A stretch of DNA of 39,468 nt from Bacteroidota bacterium (GTDB lineage Bacteria; Bacteroidota; Bacteroidia; Flavobacteriales_F; PHOS-HE28), in NCBI GenBank assembly GCA_023418095.1, contig JAEZDL010000220.1, forward strand, positions 1 through 39,468, given 5' to 3'. A program made the translations under genes and the position numbers. The notes beneath the pieces were generated by a model. It was not told the DNA's origin. It was given only the letters and a program-made list of their open reading frames with translations, and did not search any database. Of this stretch, positions 16,270 through 24,742 are shown piece after piece; position 1 is the stretch's first letter, and the number at the start of each line of letters is the position of its first letter.

Positions 16270-17325
16270 ATGTCCACGCCAGTACGTACCGAACTTTCCA
16301 CCTTGGGAGAGTTCGGCCTTATCGATCGGATCGCATCACGCATCAGCTTGTCACATGCATCTTCGCTATTGGGGATCGGCGACGATGCCGCCGTGATCGA
16401 TCCATCCGCAGAGAACGGAAAGGATCTTTTGCAGGTGGTGACAACGGATATGCTCGTTGAAGGCGTGCATTTCGATCTAGGCTATGTTCCGTTGAAACAC
16501 CTTGGCTACAAGGCGATCGCAGTGAATGCGAGCGACATCTACGCGATGAATGCACAGCCGCGCCAGGTCACGGTCTCGATCGCTCTCAGCAATCGTTTCC
16601 CGGTGGAAGCGATCGATGAATTGTATGAAGGAATGCTCCTGGCGGCGCGGAATTTCGGGATCGATATCGTGGGCGGTGACACGTGCAGCAGCCGCAGTGG
16701 ACTGATCATCAGCATCACGGCGATCGGTGTGGTGGGGCGTGATCGGATCGTGCAGCGCAATGGGGCAAAGGAGAACGATCTGCTCGTGGTGAGCGGCGAT
16801 CTTGGTGGTGCGTACATGGGCCTGCAGATCCTGGAAAGAGAGAAGGCGGTTTTTAAGGAGACCGGCGCGCAGCCTGACCTGGCAGGACACGATTACATCC
16901 TCGAACGGCAGTTGAAACCAGAACCAAGAAAGGATGTGATCGAACTATTGAAAAAGCTCGAAGTGAAACCGACGAGCATGATCGACGTTAGCGATGGCCT
17001 TGCGAGCGAAGCACTGCATCTTGCGAAGAACTCCGGGCTGGGTGTACGGATCTACGATGAGAAGATCCCGATCGATCCGGGGACATACAATACTGCGCGT
17101 GAATTCAACCTCGATCCCAGCACCTGCGCATTGAACGGCGGTGAGGATTATGAACTCCTGTTCACCGTGGCACTTTCAGATCACGAAAAGATCAAAGGCA
17201 ATCCGAACCTGACGGTGATCGGCCATATGACCGATGCTTCGCTCGGCTACAGGTTGATCGATCGCCAGGGCGGCGAACATGATCTGGTCGCGCAAGGGTG
17301 GGATGCTTTCCTGAAAAAAGGTTGA
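16270..17325 (+). CDS. thiL: thiamine-monophosphate kinase
   Basis: 351 residues from the ATG at 16270 (MSTPVRTELSTLGEFGLIDR). A GTG at 16228 overlapping the previous stop would add 14 residues of no family character. It phosphorylates thiamine monophosphate to the pyrophosphate coenzyme. PurM/ThiL-fold motifs: GIGDDAAVID near 36, VEGVHFDL near 75, AVNASDIYAMNAQP near 95, GGDTCSS near 140 and MIDVSDGLASEA near 240, all with the conserved metal-binding Asp residues, plus LNGGEDYELLFTV. The stop TGA abuts the stop of the opposing gene; together they form TGATCA at 17323-17328. Confidence 0.95.
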   Translation: MSTPVRTELSTLGEFGLIDRIASRISLSHASSLLGIGDDAAVIDPSAENGKDLLQVVTTDMLVEGVHFDLGYVPLKHLGYKAIAVNASDIYAMNAQPRQVTVSIALSNRFPVEAIDELYEGMLLAARNFGIDIVGGDTCSSRSGLIISITAIGVVGRDRIVQRNGAKENDLLVVSGDLGGAYMGLQILEREKAVFKETGAQPDLAGHDYILERQLKPEPRKDVIELLKKLEVKPTSMIDVSDGLASEALHLAKNSGLGVRIYDEKIPIDPGTYNTAREFNLDPSTCALNGGEDYELLFTVALSDHEKIKGNPNLTVIGHMTDASLGYRLIDRQGGEHDLVAQGWDAFLKKG

Positions 17326-18888
17326 TCAGGCGGCCTTGGAGATCCGCATGGCGCGCTCTTTCACCAGTTCGGCGAACGGCCGGCCGGTGATCTTGCTTTC
17401 AGCCCACGCGATCGGATCGAGGTGATCGAACACCACATGCTCCATCGGATCGGCCTCCAGTGGCGCGAGCTTTTCCATGAATTCACGGTACACTTTTCCG
17501 ATCGAGGAGCGGTTGCGCGATCGCATGATCCCGTGCACCATGTCCAGGAAGATGGGCTCGAAACGATGTGACCTGCCGCGTGTCTCCAGGTAACGCTCGG
17601 TACTGCGCAAGGCATATGGGAGCATGTCATCCCGGCCATTTTCAATATGCGCAAGAAGGTTGAGCAATCTGCCGAAGCATACGATCTCCGCGCTTTCATC
17701 GATCCGCACATCGTTCAGCAGACGGTGCGTCCAGCGCAGGGCCTTGTCATAGTTGCCTGCCCCGAAGTGCGCATAAGCGAGCTGGTAGAAGAAGCCTGCC
17801 TTGCGCACCGCGCCCAGTCTTTCTCCGTGTTCGGCGAGACCCCGCTCCACGGGTGACATCATTTCCATGGCCTTGTCGAAGGCACCCATCTGGCAGTGGA
17901 TCGTAAGTTCAAGGCTCGTGCTCGTGCAGAAGAGCTTCAGGTCCAGATCCTCATTTTCCGGCATCTGCCATTCAGCTGGCAGCGTGCGGAAATGCTCGAG
18001 CAGTTCGAACGCACGATCGTAGCGGCCAAGCCGCACGTGTACATAGATCAAATTGCTCAACACGGAAAGCACCAGGTAAGGTTCCTCCGCGAACCTCTCG
18101 CGTTCCGCGATCAGCACGTCGTAGGCTGCGCCCATGTGCTCCAGGCATTTTGAAAGATCGCCGGTGCCGAATGCCGCTGCGCTGTGCAGGTGGTGGAACA
18201 GGAAACGCGCACGTGCGCTGCGTAGGGTCCCGGGGTCGCGCATCACCGGAAGGTCCAGCGATCGCTGGAGCTCGATCGATGCATTCTCATCACGCGCCTT
18301 TCCATGGCGGTAAAGGCCGAGGAGGATCCGGCTTTTCGCATCCCAGAGCTGGTCCAGCTGGTCCAGGTCTTCAGTCGCGCGAAGGCTTTCCTCCTTGATC
18401 CGATCGATATCGGAATTGGTCGCGTTCGAATAGTTCGCACGTTCGATCAATTTCCTTTCCCATTGCAGAACCTGATGCATAATGGCATGCCGCTCATGCT
18501 GTCGCGCTAGTTTCTTCACGCTTTGCAACATCTTGGCGGCATCCTCATACAGCGCACGCTGGTGCAACAGTTCGATCTGGTGCAGCATGCGGTGCAGCCG
18601 TGCATCGATCGAGCTTTCGGCATGGAACGCGTCCAGGCTGCGGAGGATCGCCTCGTACAACCGCCGTTTGGTGATCGCGAAACGGTGTGTGAACGCCTCA
18701 TCCTTGAACCGTTGCAACAAGGCCACCTCGTCGTATTCCGGCATCGCGGCGATCGCGTCGAAGAGCAATTGATGGTTGCTCTGCCCACCCAGCATGTGGC
18801 GGCTGGTGAACAACTTGAAATAACGTTTTTCAGCCCGCGACATCGATCTCACCAAACGATGCACATGATCATGGGCCTTGTTGGACAT
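17326..18888 (-). CDS. large alpha-helical repeat protein (TPR-like), unknown function
   Basis: 520 residues from the ATG at 18888 (MSNKAHDHVHRLVRSMSRAEKRYF); an in-frame start at 18948 would add 20 residues without support. No signal peptide or membrane helix. The sequence is almost entirely amphipathic helices with TPR-like patterns such as YDRAFELLEHFRTL and GNYDKALRWTHRLLNDV. The N-terminal MSRAEKRYFKLFTSRH is a motif I associate with a Bacteroidota-specific cytoplasmic family. Probably a protein-interaction scaffold or regulator. Monocistronic, convergent with thiL. Confidence 0.75.
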   Translation of the reverse strand: MSNKAHDHVHRLVRSMSRAEKRYFKLFTSRHMLGGQSNHQLLFDAIAAMPEYDEVALLQRFKDEAFTHRFAITKRRLYEAILRSLDAFHAESSIDARLHRMLHQIELLHQRALYEDAAKMLQSVKKLARQHERHAIMHQVLQWERKLIERANYSNATNSDIDRIKEESLRATEDLDQLDQLWDAKSRILLGLYRHGKARDENASIELQRSLDLPVMRDPGTLRSARARFLFHHLHSAAAFGTGDLSKCLEHMGAAYDVLIAERERFAEEPYLVLSVLSNLIYVHVRLGRYDRAFELLEHFRTLPAEWQMPENEDLDLKLFCTSTSLELTIHCQMGAFDKAMEMMSPVERGLAEHGERLGAVRKAGFFYQLAYAHFGAGNYDKALRWTHRLLNDVRIDESAEIVCFGRLLNLLAHIENGRDDMLPYALRSTERYLETRGRSHRFEPIFLDMVHGIMRSRNRSSIGKVYREFMEKLAPLEADPMEHVVFDHLDPIAWAESKITGRPFAELVKERAMRISKAA

Positions 18889-18991
18889 ACGCTGGAAGGG
18901 GCGTTTATTTTCAGGAATGAAACTAAAGCACTTCCGTCCGCGGATCACCCCGGTTTGAAGGAACGGTGATGTGAAGGCGAGGAACGGGCTT

Positions 18992-19022
18992 ACAAATAAA
19001 AACGCCCGGTGTTGCCGGGCGC
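18992..19022 (-). terminator. intrinsic terminator of the small lipoprotein gene
   Basis: On the minus strand, CGCCCGG, loop CAACA, CCGGGCG and then TTTTTATTT. The hairpin arms are at 19003-19009 and 19015-19021. It lies about 30 bases after the lipoprotein stop. Confidence 0.88.
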
Positions 19023-19052
19023 TCTACTGAAGCGGGAGCCGAGGGGGTCGGA

Positions 19053-19322
19053 TCATCGCTTCTTCTTGCGTTCGGTGCCGGAGATATCATCACCATCATC
19101 GCTGATGCTGTCGCCTTCCCCGGATGAAGGATCTTCGGTGTCGCGCCCGTTCAAGCTTGAAGGTTCACCTGGCGTGCCATGGCCTTCGGTCATCAGGCCC
19201 TTGGTGATCGCTACAGGCTGCACGCCAGCAGGGGTCACCATCTCCTCCTTGGTACACGAGGAGAACAACAGCACGAACGCCAGCAGAGCGGGCATAATAC
19301 CGATCACTTGGAGGGATCTCAT
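19053..19322 (-). CDS. small acidic lipoprotein, unknown function
   Basis: 89 residues from the ATG at 19322; the longer open frame to 19457 overlaps the neighbouring kinase gene and lacks promoter support. The N-terminus MRSLQVIGIMPALLAFVLLF then SSC forms a lipoprotein signal with Cys at about residue 23. The mature part is disordered and rich in Gly, Ser, Asp and Glu (DPSSGEGDSISDDGDD), ending in basic ERKKKR. It has its own promoter (TTG, 20 bases, TATCTTTG) and its own terminator, so it is an independent unit. No family recognised. Confidence 0.7.
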   Translation of the reverse strand: MRSLQVIGIMPALLAFVLLFSSCTKEEMVTPAGVQPVAITKGLMTEGHGTPGEPSSLNGRDTEDPSSGEGDSISDDGDDISGTERKKKR

Positions 19323-19336
19323 CTTCAGCACGGAAC

Positions 19337-19367
19337 CAAAGATATACGGGAAGCGGATCGAATGCAA
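19337..19367 (-). promoter_or_regulatory. Bacteroidota promoter of the small lipoprotein gene
   Basis: On the minus strand TTG (19365-19367), 20 bases, then TATCTTTG (19337-19344), 14 bases before the ATG at 19322. One of the two best matches in the window to the Bacteroidota -33/-7 architecture. Confidence 0.75.
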
Positions 19368-19372
19368 CAGCT

Positions 19373-22300
19373 TCAGCCGGTTTTTTGAGGAATGGCAGGT
19401 CCCGGCAGTTCTATGGCCACTTTGGTGCCCATTATTCGCCCGTCCGCATCCTGCCATTGTTCCGGACCGTTGATCCTTATGTCGGTGAGGTCCAGGCGCC
19501 GAAGCACATCCGCACGGCCTTTCGTGATCTCGATCCCGCGGGAAATGTGATCGCTGTCCGATCCGCTCTTGTTGTTCAGGCTTTGCTGCACGCCGATCCC
19601 GTCATCTTCGATCCGCACCAGTACCCTTCCTTCACTCGCGGGTTCCACCACGATCTCCACATGTCCAGGCCGGTCCATGGGCAGTATGCCGTGCCAGATG
19701 CTGTTCTCCACATATGGCTGAAGCATCATCGCAGGCAACCTGATCTCCGAGGCATCAACCGCTGGATCGATCTTGATGGAGTATTCGAATTTGTCCTTGA
19801 AGCGCATGTTCTCCAGCAGCAGGTACAATTCGAGCCGTTCGAGCTCTTCGCGAAGGGTCGTGGTATCGGTCTGGCTTGCATCGAGGTTGCGGCGGATCAA
19901 CTTCGCGAAGCTGGTGAGGTACTTGCTCGCGGTGGCCCGATCCTGCTTGTTGATATGGTATTGTATGCTGTTGAGCGCATTGAAAACGAAATGCCGGTTC
20001 ATGTTCGCGTTCAAAGCCTGTTGTTCGAGTTGAAGCATACGCGATCGCAACATCAACTGGCGGGTTCTTTCGGCGCGTTCACGCAATTTCGATCGGTAAC
20101 GCTGTATGCCGAACGCACTGCCGCCGATCCCACCTGTCATGAGCACGAAGAACCAGGGGCGTAACCAGAAAGGCGGAAGAATGGTGAAGCTGAAGCTCGC
20201 CGGACCGTTCCAAGTGACGCCATCCGTGCTCGCCATCACCTCGAACGTGTACTCGCCGTTGGGCAGGCTGCTATAGCTCGCGAATCGCGCATCCGTTGGA
20301 GAAAGCCAGTCATTGTCCAGGCCGGTGAGCCGGTACCGGTAGATCACCTTTTCCGGTTCGGAAAGACTGATGCCGGTATAATCGAAGGTGAGATAGTTCC
20401 TCCGGTAGGCGAGCTCAAGACCGATCGGAAGACCTGCCGGGGTGATGCTATCGCTCTGTGCGGACCAATCGGTTTGTTGCAGAAAGCTCCGTATGCCGGT
20501 TATATGGATCTGCGGTTGGGGTGGATCGGGATGGATCGGAAAACGCGATGCATCATGGAAAAGCAGGCCGCCCGTGCTCCCGAAGAAAAGTCTTCCCTGC
20601 GCATCCTTGAAAGCAGAATTCAGGTTGAATTCCATGCTTCGAAGACCGTCGTTCACTGTGATGTGGTGGAAGGCTGACCGATCGGTGAGAAGGGTGTCCG
20701 GATCGAACATGAAAAGTCCGTTGTTGCTGCCTGCCCAGATCCTTCCGCGGTCATCGAGAAGCAGTGCGTTGATGTAGTTCGATCCAAAATCGGCCGCGAA
20801 GCGGATCGTAGTAAGGTTGTCGCCATCGATGCAGGTGGTACCGTTGGATGTTGCCGCCCACACCCGGCCCTTCCGATCGCGCAATAGGCTGAAGACCGTG
20901 TTATCGCTGAGCCCATTGGCTGCGGTGATCTGCCGGAACGAGCCATCTTCCAGGATCGAAATGCCCTGATCGGTGGCAAGCCAGTACGATCCATCCATCG
21001 CAAGGATATCACGTATCGATCGGCCGGGTCCATTTCCCCCGGAAGGGAATTGCTCCAACAGACCGGCTTCATCCACCACGTAAAGACCATCGCGCGCTCC
21101 GCACCAGATCCGTCCGCGGCCATCCTCATGCAGGGCGAGCACACGTTGCCCTATCAGCGAAGCTTCCCTCGGCAGCGGCACGATCACTCCGTTCTGCAAA
21201 CGCGAGAGCCCATCGCTGGTGCCCAGCCACAGTGTTCCGTTCCGATCGGCGATGCCGCACCAGATCGTATTGTTCGCCAATCCATCAAGCGTATTGATCA
21301 TCGCCATGCCATCCATCCGGCACAGACCATTATCATAAGTTCCCAACCACAGATCGCCTTTCCCGTCGGCGATCACCGTCATCACCAGGTCGCTGCAAAG
21401 TCCATCACGCACCGTGAAGGTCACGAACCGATCGCCGGTGAAACGCAACGCGCCCGCGCCATCGGTTCCGAACCAGATGTTGCTTTCACTATCCTGGTAC
21501 GCGCACCAGATATTGTCGTTGGGCATTCCCTGATGCACGGTGAATACCTTGATCCGCCCGTTCTCGATCATGTTCAAACCGAACTTGGTCCCGATCCATA
21601 ATCGATCGCGATCATCCACCAGCAGGCAGCGCACGTTGTTCCGGATCAATCCGTTCTCTTCATCGTAAGCGGTCACCTTTCCTTTCGGATCGACATGGAA
21701 AAGTCCGTCGAGGAAAGTTCCGATCCACCAGCTTCCATCCTTCGCTTCGGCGATCGCACTTATCGCAAGCGGATCCGCCTGATCCAGCGGAACGATCGAG
21801 AATTTCGACTTGTCCCAAAGCAGCAGCCCGTTCCGCAAGCCGATCAACATTCTTCCATCGCGAAGCATGTGCAGCATGCGCACATTTGCCGCTGTATCGA
21901 TCGGGTAATTCTCCAGCGATCGAATGCCGGCACCATCTCGAACGAAAAGGCCGCCACCATCAGTTCCAGCGTATATCCGGCCATCTTCACCAGCGGCAAG
22001 GCTCATGATCCGTGCGCCGTTGCTTTCAACGGGCAGCGGCTCCTTGATCCACGATCGGCCTTCACGCCGCACCAGCGTGGATCCGGCCGCCATCCAGAGC
22101 ACACCGTTCCGATCCTGCACCATCGCGCTGATCTGTGCATCGGGCAGACCTTCCTGCAACGCGTGATTGATGAATTCCGATCCATCGAAACGGCTCGCGC
22201 CGCCCAGCGTTCCGAACCAGAGATAACCGAGTTCATCCTGCGCCATTGCGCGAACCTGGCTCTGCGCCAGGCCATCCTTGGTGGTGTAGTGGATGAAGAC

Positions 22301-22381
22301 GTGTTGCTGCGCGAACAACGATCCGCAGAAGCCCGCTACAACGAATGTGATGGCGCGAAGGAATGCCGCGCGGAGATCCAT
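19373..22381 (-). CDS. two-component-propeller sensor histidine kinase (LytS-type kinase domain)
   Basis: 1002 residues. Signal peptide (about 1-25, ending SLFAQ), then some 14 blades of the two-component-regulator propeller type, each with a piece like GYLWFGTLGGASRFDG or GTLWLGTSDGLSRL (about 30-620), a Y_Y_Y domain (about 650-730, SYSSLPNGEYTFEVMAS), one membrane helix (about 735-757), a short coiled segment, and a His_kinase domain with phosphoacceptor His797 in NRHFVFNALNSIQYHI. The ATPase part has LQPYVENSIWHG and RIEDDGIGV. It senses a periplasmic signal and phosphorylates a LytTR regulator; the regulator gene lies immediately upstream, its TGA sharing one base with this ATG. Ligand unknown. 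Confidence 0.92.
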   Translation of the reverse strand: MDLRAAFLRAITFVVAGFCGSLFAQQHVFIHYTTKDGLAQSQVRAMAQDELGYLWFGTLGGASRFDGSEFINHALQEGLPDAQISAMVQDRNGVLWMAAGSTLVRREGRSWIKEPLPVESNGARIMSLAAGEDGRIYAGTDGGGLFVRDGAGIRSLENYPIDTAANVRMLHMLRDGRMLIGLRNGLLLWDKSKFSIVPLDQADPLAISAIAEAKDGSWWIGTFLDGLFHVDPKGKVTAYDEENGLIRNNVRCLLVDDRDRLWIGTKFGLNMIENGRIKVFTVHQGMPNDNIWCAYQDSESNIWFGTDGAGALRFTGDRFVTFTVRDGLCSDLVMTVIADGKGDLWLGTYDNGLCRMDGMAMINTLDGLANNTIWCGIADRNGTLWLGTSDGLSRLQNGVIVPLPREASLIGQRVLALHEDGRGRIWCGARDGLYVVDEAGLLEQFPSGGNGPGRSIRDILAMDGSYWLATDQGISILEDGSFRQITAANGLSDNTVFSLLRDRKGRVWAATSNGTTCIDGDNLTTIRFAADFGSNYINALLLDDRGRIWAGSNNGLFMFDPDTLLTDRSAFHHITVNDGLRSMEFNLNSAFKDAQGRLFFGSTGGLLFHDASRFPIHPDPPQPQIHITGIRSFLQQTDWSAQSDSITPAGLPIGLELAYRRNYLTFDYTGISLSEPEKVIYRYRLTGLDNDWLSPTDARFASYSSLPNGEYTFEVMASTDGVTWNGPASFSFTILPPFWLRPWFFVLMTGGIGGSAFGIQRYRSKLRERAERTRQLMLRSRMLQLEQQALNANMNRHFVFNALNSIQYHINKQDRATASKYLTSFAKLIRRNLDASQTDTTTLREELERLELYLLLENMRFKDKFEYSIKIDPAVDASEIRLPAMMLQPYVENSIWHGILPMDRPGHVEIVVEPASEGRVLVRIEDDGIGVQQSLNNKSGSDSDHISRGIEITKGRADVLRRLDLTDIRINGPEQWQDADGRIMGTKVAIELPGPAIPQKTG

Positions 22382-23133
22382 CAGAACGTATTGATCAGGG
22401 AAAGGAAATCGGGAAGCCTCCGGCGCGAAACAGGGATCAGCGTGCCATTGTCCAGTACGGCCATGTTGCCTTCCGATCGATTGAAACCCTTGAGGTGCGC
22501 CAGGTTTATGATGAAGGATTTGTGTACGCGGAAGAAACTTTTTGGATCAAGGTTGTTTTCAAAAACGCGGATGTGTTTGCTGCTCACCGATCGTTTCCCA
22601 TCCTTCAAATGGATCGTCGTGTAACTATCGTTCGCTTCCAGGTACATGATGTCCTCGTGCTTCAGAAGCACAAGTCCATCACGTCCGGGGATCGCAACGC
22701 GTGAGCTCAATGGCGAGGCTGGATCTTTCAGCAAAGCCGCGATCGCCGAAGGTTGTTGCGGGATGATCTCCGTGGTGGATCGCTGCAGTTTCTTCACTGC
22801 CCGCTGCAGTTCGTCCACATCGATCGGCTTCTCCAGATAATCCAAGGCATTCTGCTTGAACGCCTTCAGCGCATACTCATCGTATGCCGTGGTGAACACC
22901 ACGGGCAGGTCAAGTTCAGAGATCGAATTCAGCAGCGCGAAGCCATCTTCACCCGGCATCTTTATGTCCAGGAAAAGCGCGTTCGGTTGCAGTTCGTTGA
23001 TCTTCTCTCGCGCTTCCGGCGCACTGCCCGCCTGGCCGATCACCTGCACCTCGGGGCAATGTTCCTCCAGCATCAGCCGCAGGTTGTCCCGTGCATCGGC
23101 CTCATCATCCACGATCAATGCCCGAAGTGCCAT
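22381..23133 (-). CDS. LytTR-family response regulator
   Basis: 250 residues. The receiver domain (about 4-120) has the acidic pair DDE at 9-11, phosphoacceptor Asp56 in FLDIKMPG, and a Lys in the YLEKPIDVDEL segment. The LytTR DNA-binding domain (about 145-248) contains DIMYLEANDSYTTIHLKDG, FRVHKSFIINLAHL and IPVSRRRLPDFL. It is the first gene of the pair and is translationally coupled to the sensor kinase. It presumably binds direct repeats at promoters elsewhere; no obvious target repeat is seen upstream of itself. Confidence 0.95.
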   Translation of the reverse strand: MALRALIVDDEADARDNLRLMLEEHCPEVQVIGQAGSAPEAREKINELQPNALFLDIKMPGEDGFALLNSISELDLPVVFTTAYDEYALKAFKQNALDYLEKPIDVDELQRAVKKLQRSTTEIIPQQPSAIAALLKDPASPLSSRVAIPGRDGLVLLKHEDIMYLEANDSYTTIHLKDGKRSVSSKHIRVFENNLDPKSFFRVHKSFIINLAHLKGFNRSEGNMAVLDNGTLIPVSRRRLPDFLSLINTF

Positions 23134-23149
23134 GTTACAAGGTTTGCCG

Positions 23150-23157
23150 AAAAGGTA
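23150..23157 (-). promoter_or_regulatory. candidate -7 element of the regulator/kinase operon
   Basis: TACCTTTT on the minus strand, 16 bases before the ATG at 23133; differs from TANNTTTG in the last base. Confidence 0.4.
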
Positions 23158-23376
23158 AGTAAACGCGCTTTTGGTGGATCGGCCGATCGGTGAAAGGCGG
23201 TTCCGGAACGAAGAACGGAAAAAGCTTCCGATCGGTGTGAAATGCCCGCCCCTCGCGGCGGAATGATGCAGTTGCCCGCTTACCGTACAGGCACCACCGT
23301 TGCTCGTTCGTCACTTTTTCAACGGTATGGATCAAGGTAGTTTGGTGGTGTAAACGTTCCGAAACCCCTTGTTGCC

Positions 23377-23445
23377 ATGAACACTTTTACAAACATGCTA
23401 AGCGCAGAGACGCCTCTGTGGATCTTCAACGATCAGGGTAACTGA
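23377..23445 (+). CDS. candidate 22-residue peptide in a small transcription unit
   Basis: ATG to TGA encodes MNTFTNMLSAETPLWIFNDQ followed by GN. It is preceded at about 23338 by a TAGTTTGG sequence resembling a -7 element and followed, 36 bases after the stop, by a strong GC hairpin with a T-rich tail. There is no Shine-Dalgarno, as usual here. The 421-base gap 23134-23554 contains no other gene, so either this peptide or the RNA itself may be the product. A leader peptide for the gene at 23573 is an alternative. Unrecognised. Confidence 0.4.
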   Translation: MNTFTNMLSAETPLWIFNDQGN

Positions 23446-23481
23446 TCTTTTTCGTCGGGTTTTCTGGTTTGGTGGGTGAAG

Positions 23482-23510
23482 GCCCGGTCCTGTTCAAGGG
23501 CCGGGCTTTC
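23482..23510 (+). terminator. strong hairpin after the 22-residue ORF
   Basis: GCCCGGTCCT, loop GTTCA, AGGGCCGGGC (one G-T pair), then TTTCT. A 10-pair stem makes an intrinsic terminator or attenuator likely, although the T-run is short. Confidence 0.7.
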
Positions 23511-23572
23511 TGATTGGATCTAAAGGTTAGAAGCTCTTCAAGTTTAGTATTCTTGTGATTGGTAGTCAAAAG

Positions 23573-24208
23573 ATGCGAAAGACCTTCAACATTATTAATT
23601 GTTCGATAGTGATCCTTCTTATGCTGTATATCTCAAGGTGCAAGGAGGAAGATGGTACATTGACTTCCGATCATGAGTTCGATGTCAGGAAGAATCTTGA
23701 TATCAGCGATAGTATCCGGATCGATAGTGGAATGGAAATATTTCTTTACGACGATCCAGATGGATGTTCACACTGCCCGTTATATGTCCACTTAGCAACT
23801 GCTGAAAGACGAACTGATATTTTCTCCATTTCTACAGACTTTGAAGGTTATGGGAATCGAGCTATGATGCAGATCCGTGATTCATCAAATGGTGAGTGGG
23901 TGCTTTGGAACAATTCGATCTTGAACCATGTTTTTGTTCCATTTGCTATTTCATGTTCGATGCCCATAGAAGATCGTAAAGCCAGAATAGCATCCTTTCT
24001 GCATGAGTACATTGAACTGATTCAACCGGGTGATGTTGAACAAATCATTGGCCTAAAGTTCACTGACATATTGGAAGTGAACAGTGCTTACAGCATTCTG
24101 ATCGATGGTGAAGGGTTCGATCATGCCTTCCTCGTCTATGATAATTGCGATCGGGATAAGAATGGGCAAGTGAATATTGTGCATTTCATTCGAAGTGCCA
24201 TGGATTAA
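23573..24208 (+). CDS. exported protein of unknown function, AT-richer than neighbours
   Basis: 211 residues from the ATG at 23573 (MRKTFNIINCSIVILLMLYI); a GTG at 23555 would add six residues. The N-terminal hydrophobic segment is followed by SRCKEED; the Arg before Cys is not a canonical lipobox, so this could be a lipoprotein or a cleaved or anchored secreted protein. The mature part is acidic and includes DPDGCSHCPLY, which has two close Cys. No family recognised. Codon use (many A/T third positions, for example AAT, ATT, TTT) differs visibly from the adjoining genes, which suggests recent acquisition or relaxed selection. Confidence 0.7.
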   Translation: MRKTFNIINCSIVILLMLYISRCKEEDGTLTSDHEFDVRKNLDISDSIRIDSGMEIFLYDDPDGCSHCPLYVHLATAERRTDIFSISTDFEGYGNRAMMQIRDSSNGEWVLWNNSILNHVFVPFAISCSMPIEDRKARIASFLHEYIELIQPGDVEQIIGLKFTDILEVNSAYSILIDGEGFDHAFLVYDNCDRDKNGQVNIVHFIRSAMD

Positions 24209-24261
24209 CAGATCGCAACCCTTCGCCGCCTTCCGCCGTATCCAAGGCAAAGCTCCGCGAC

Positions 24262-24519
24262 ATGGCCACCCCACAGAACGAGATAAGGCTGCGCATCGAT
24301 CAGATCGAGCGCCTGTTGATGTTCGATTATGAGCCGGGTACCGAAGATGCCTTGTTCGACATCTGCGACGGCAGCGGCCGCATCGTGAAGACCGGCGATG
24401 TGAACGGTCCCGTAACGCGCGTACGCATCACCGATCTCGATGGTGAGGAGTATTACCTCATGGTGCTCGATGGCGAGCTCTCCACCGTGAAACCGTTCCA
24501 ACTCCGCCGCGCCAGTTGA
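24262..24519 (+). CDS. 85-residue protein resembling a stand-alone type IX sorting domain
   Basis: MATPQNEIRLRIDQIERLLM opens the protein, with no signal peptide. The middle and end (ALFDICDGSGRIVKTGDVNG, TRVRITDLDGEEYYLMVLDG, STVKPFQL) follow the pattern of Bacteroidota C-terminal sorting domains: a strand, D..GR.V, a turn, TR..ITDL, G.YYL.V.DG and a final K-rich strand. A real sorting domain should be fused to a secreted passenger, which is absent, so this is either a detached domain, a look-alike small beta protein, or a remnant. The downstream ORF starts within its stop (TTGA). Confidence 0.65.
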   Translation: MATPQNEIRLRIDQIERLLMFDYEPGTEDALFDICDGSGRIVKTGDVNGPVTRVRITDLDGEEYYLMVLDGELSTVKPFQLRRAS

Positions 24520-24689
24520 TCAGCTCCACCACACCGCTCGTGCCCGTCTACCGGGCGCTAACCATCGCCGGCAACGTACTCGAGCGCGATGAGTTCGGCG
24601 ATGTCCATCACATACTTGTGATGAATACCACCAGCGAGATCGCATCGGAAGTGATCTACCGCGTGGTCGGCACCGATCGGAAGAAATAG
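24516..24689 (+). CDS. 57-residue ORF overlapping the preceding stop
   Basis: TTG at 24516 overlaps the TGA of the previous gene, and the frame runs to TAG at 24687-24689. The product includes LVPVYRALTIAGNVLERDEF and ends EVIYRVVGTDRKK. Codon choice is like that of host genes (GAT, ATC, GTG), which favours a real gene. A GTG at 24540 is an alternative start. It is in the -1 frame relative to the 85-residue gene, so a frameshifted single protein is possible but less likely, because the upstream protein ends at a natural domain boundary. Unrecognised. Confidence 0.5.
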   Translation: MISSTTPLVPVYRALTIAGNVLERDEFGDVHHILVMNTTSEIASEVIYRVVGTDRKK

Positions 24690-24742
24690 GAGATCTTCTT
24701 TTCGATCCTTTGGGCGAATGCCGCTGCAAAGGCCAGCGTCAC

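Noticed and set aside
23446..23554. Riboswitch or tRNA upstream of the AT-rich gene
   Set aside because: No tRNA cloverleaf or known riboswitch core is visible; only one simple hairpin is present.
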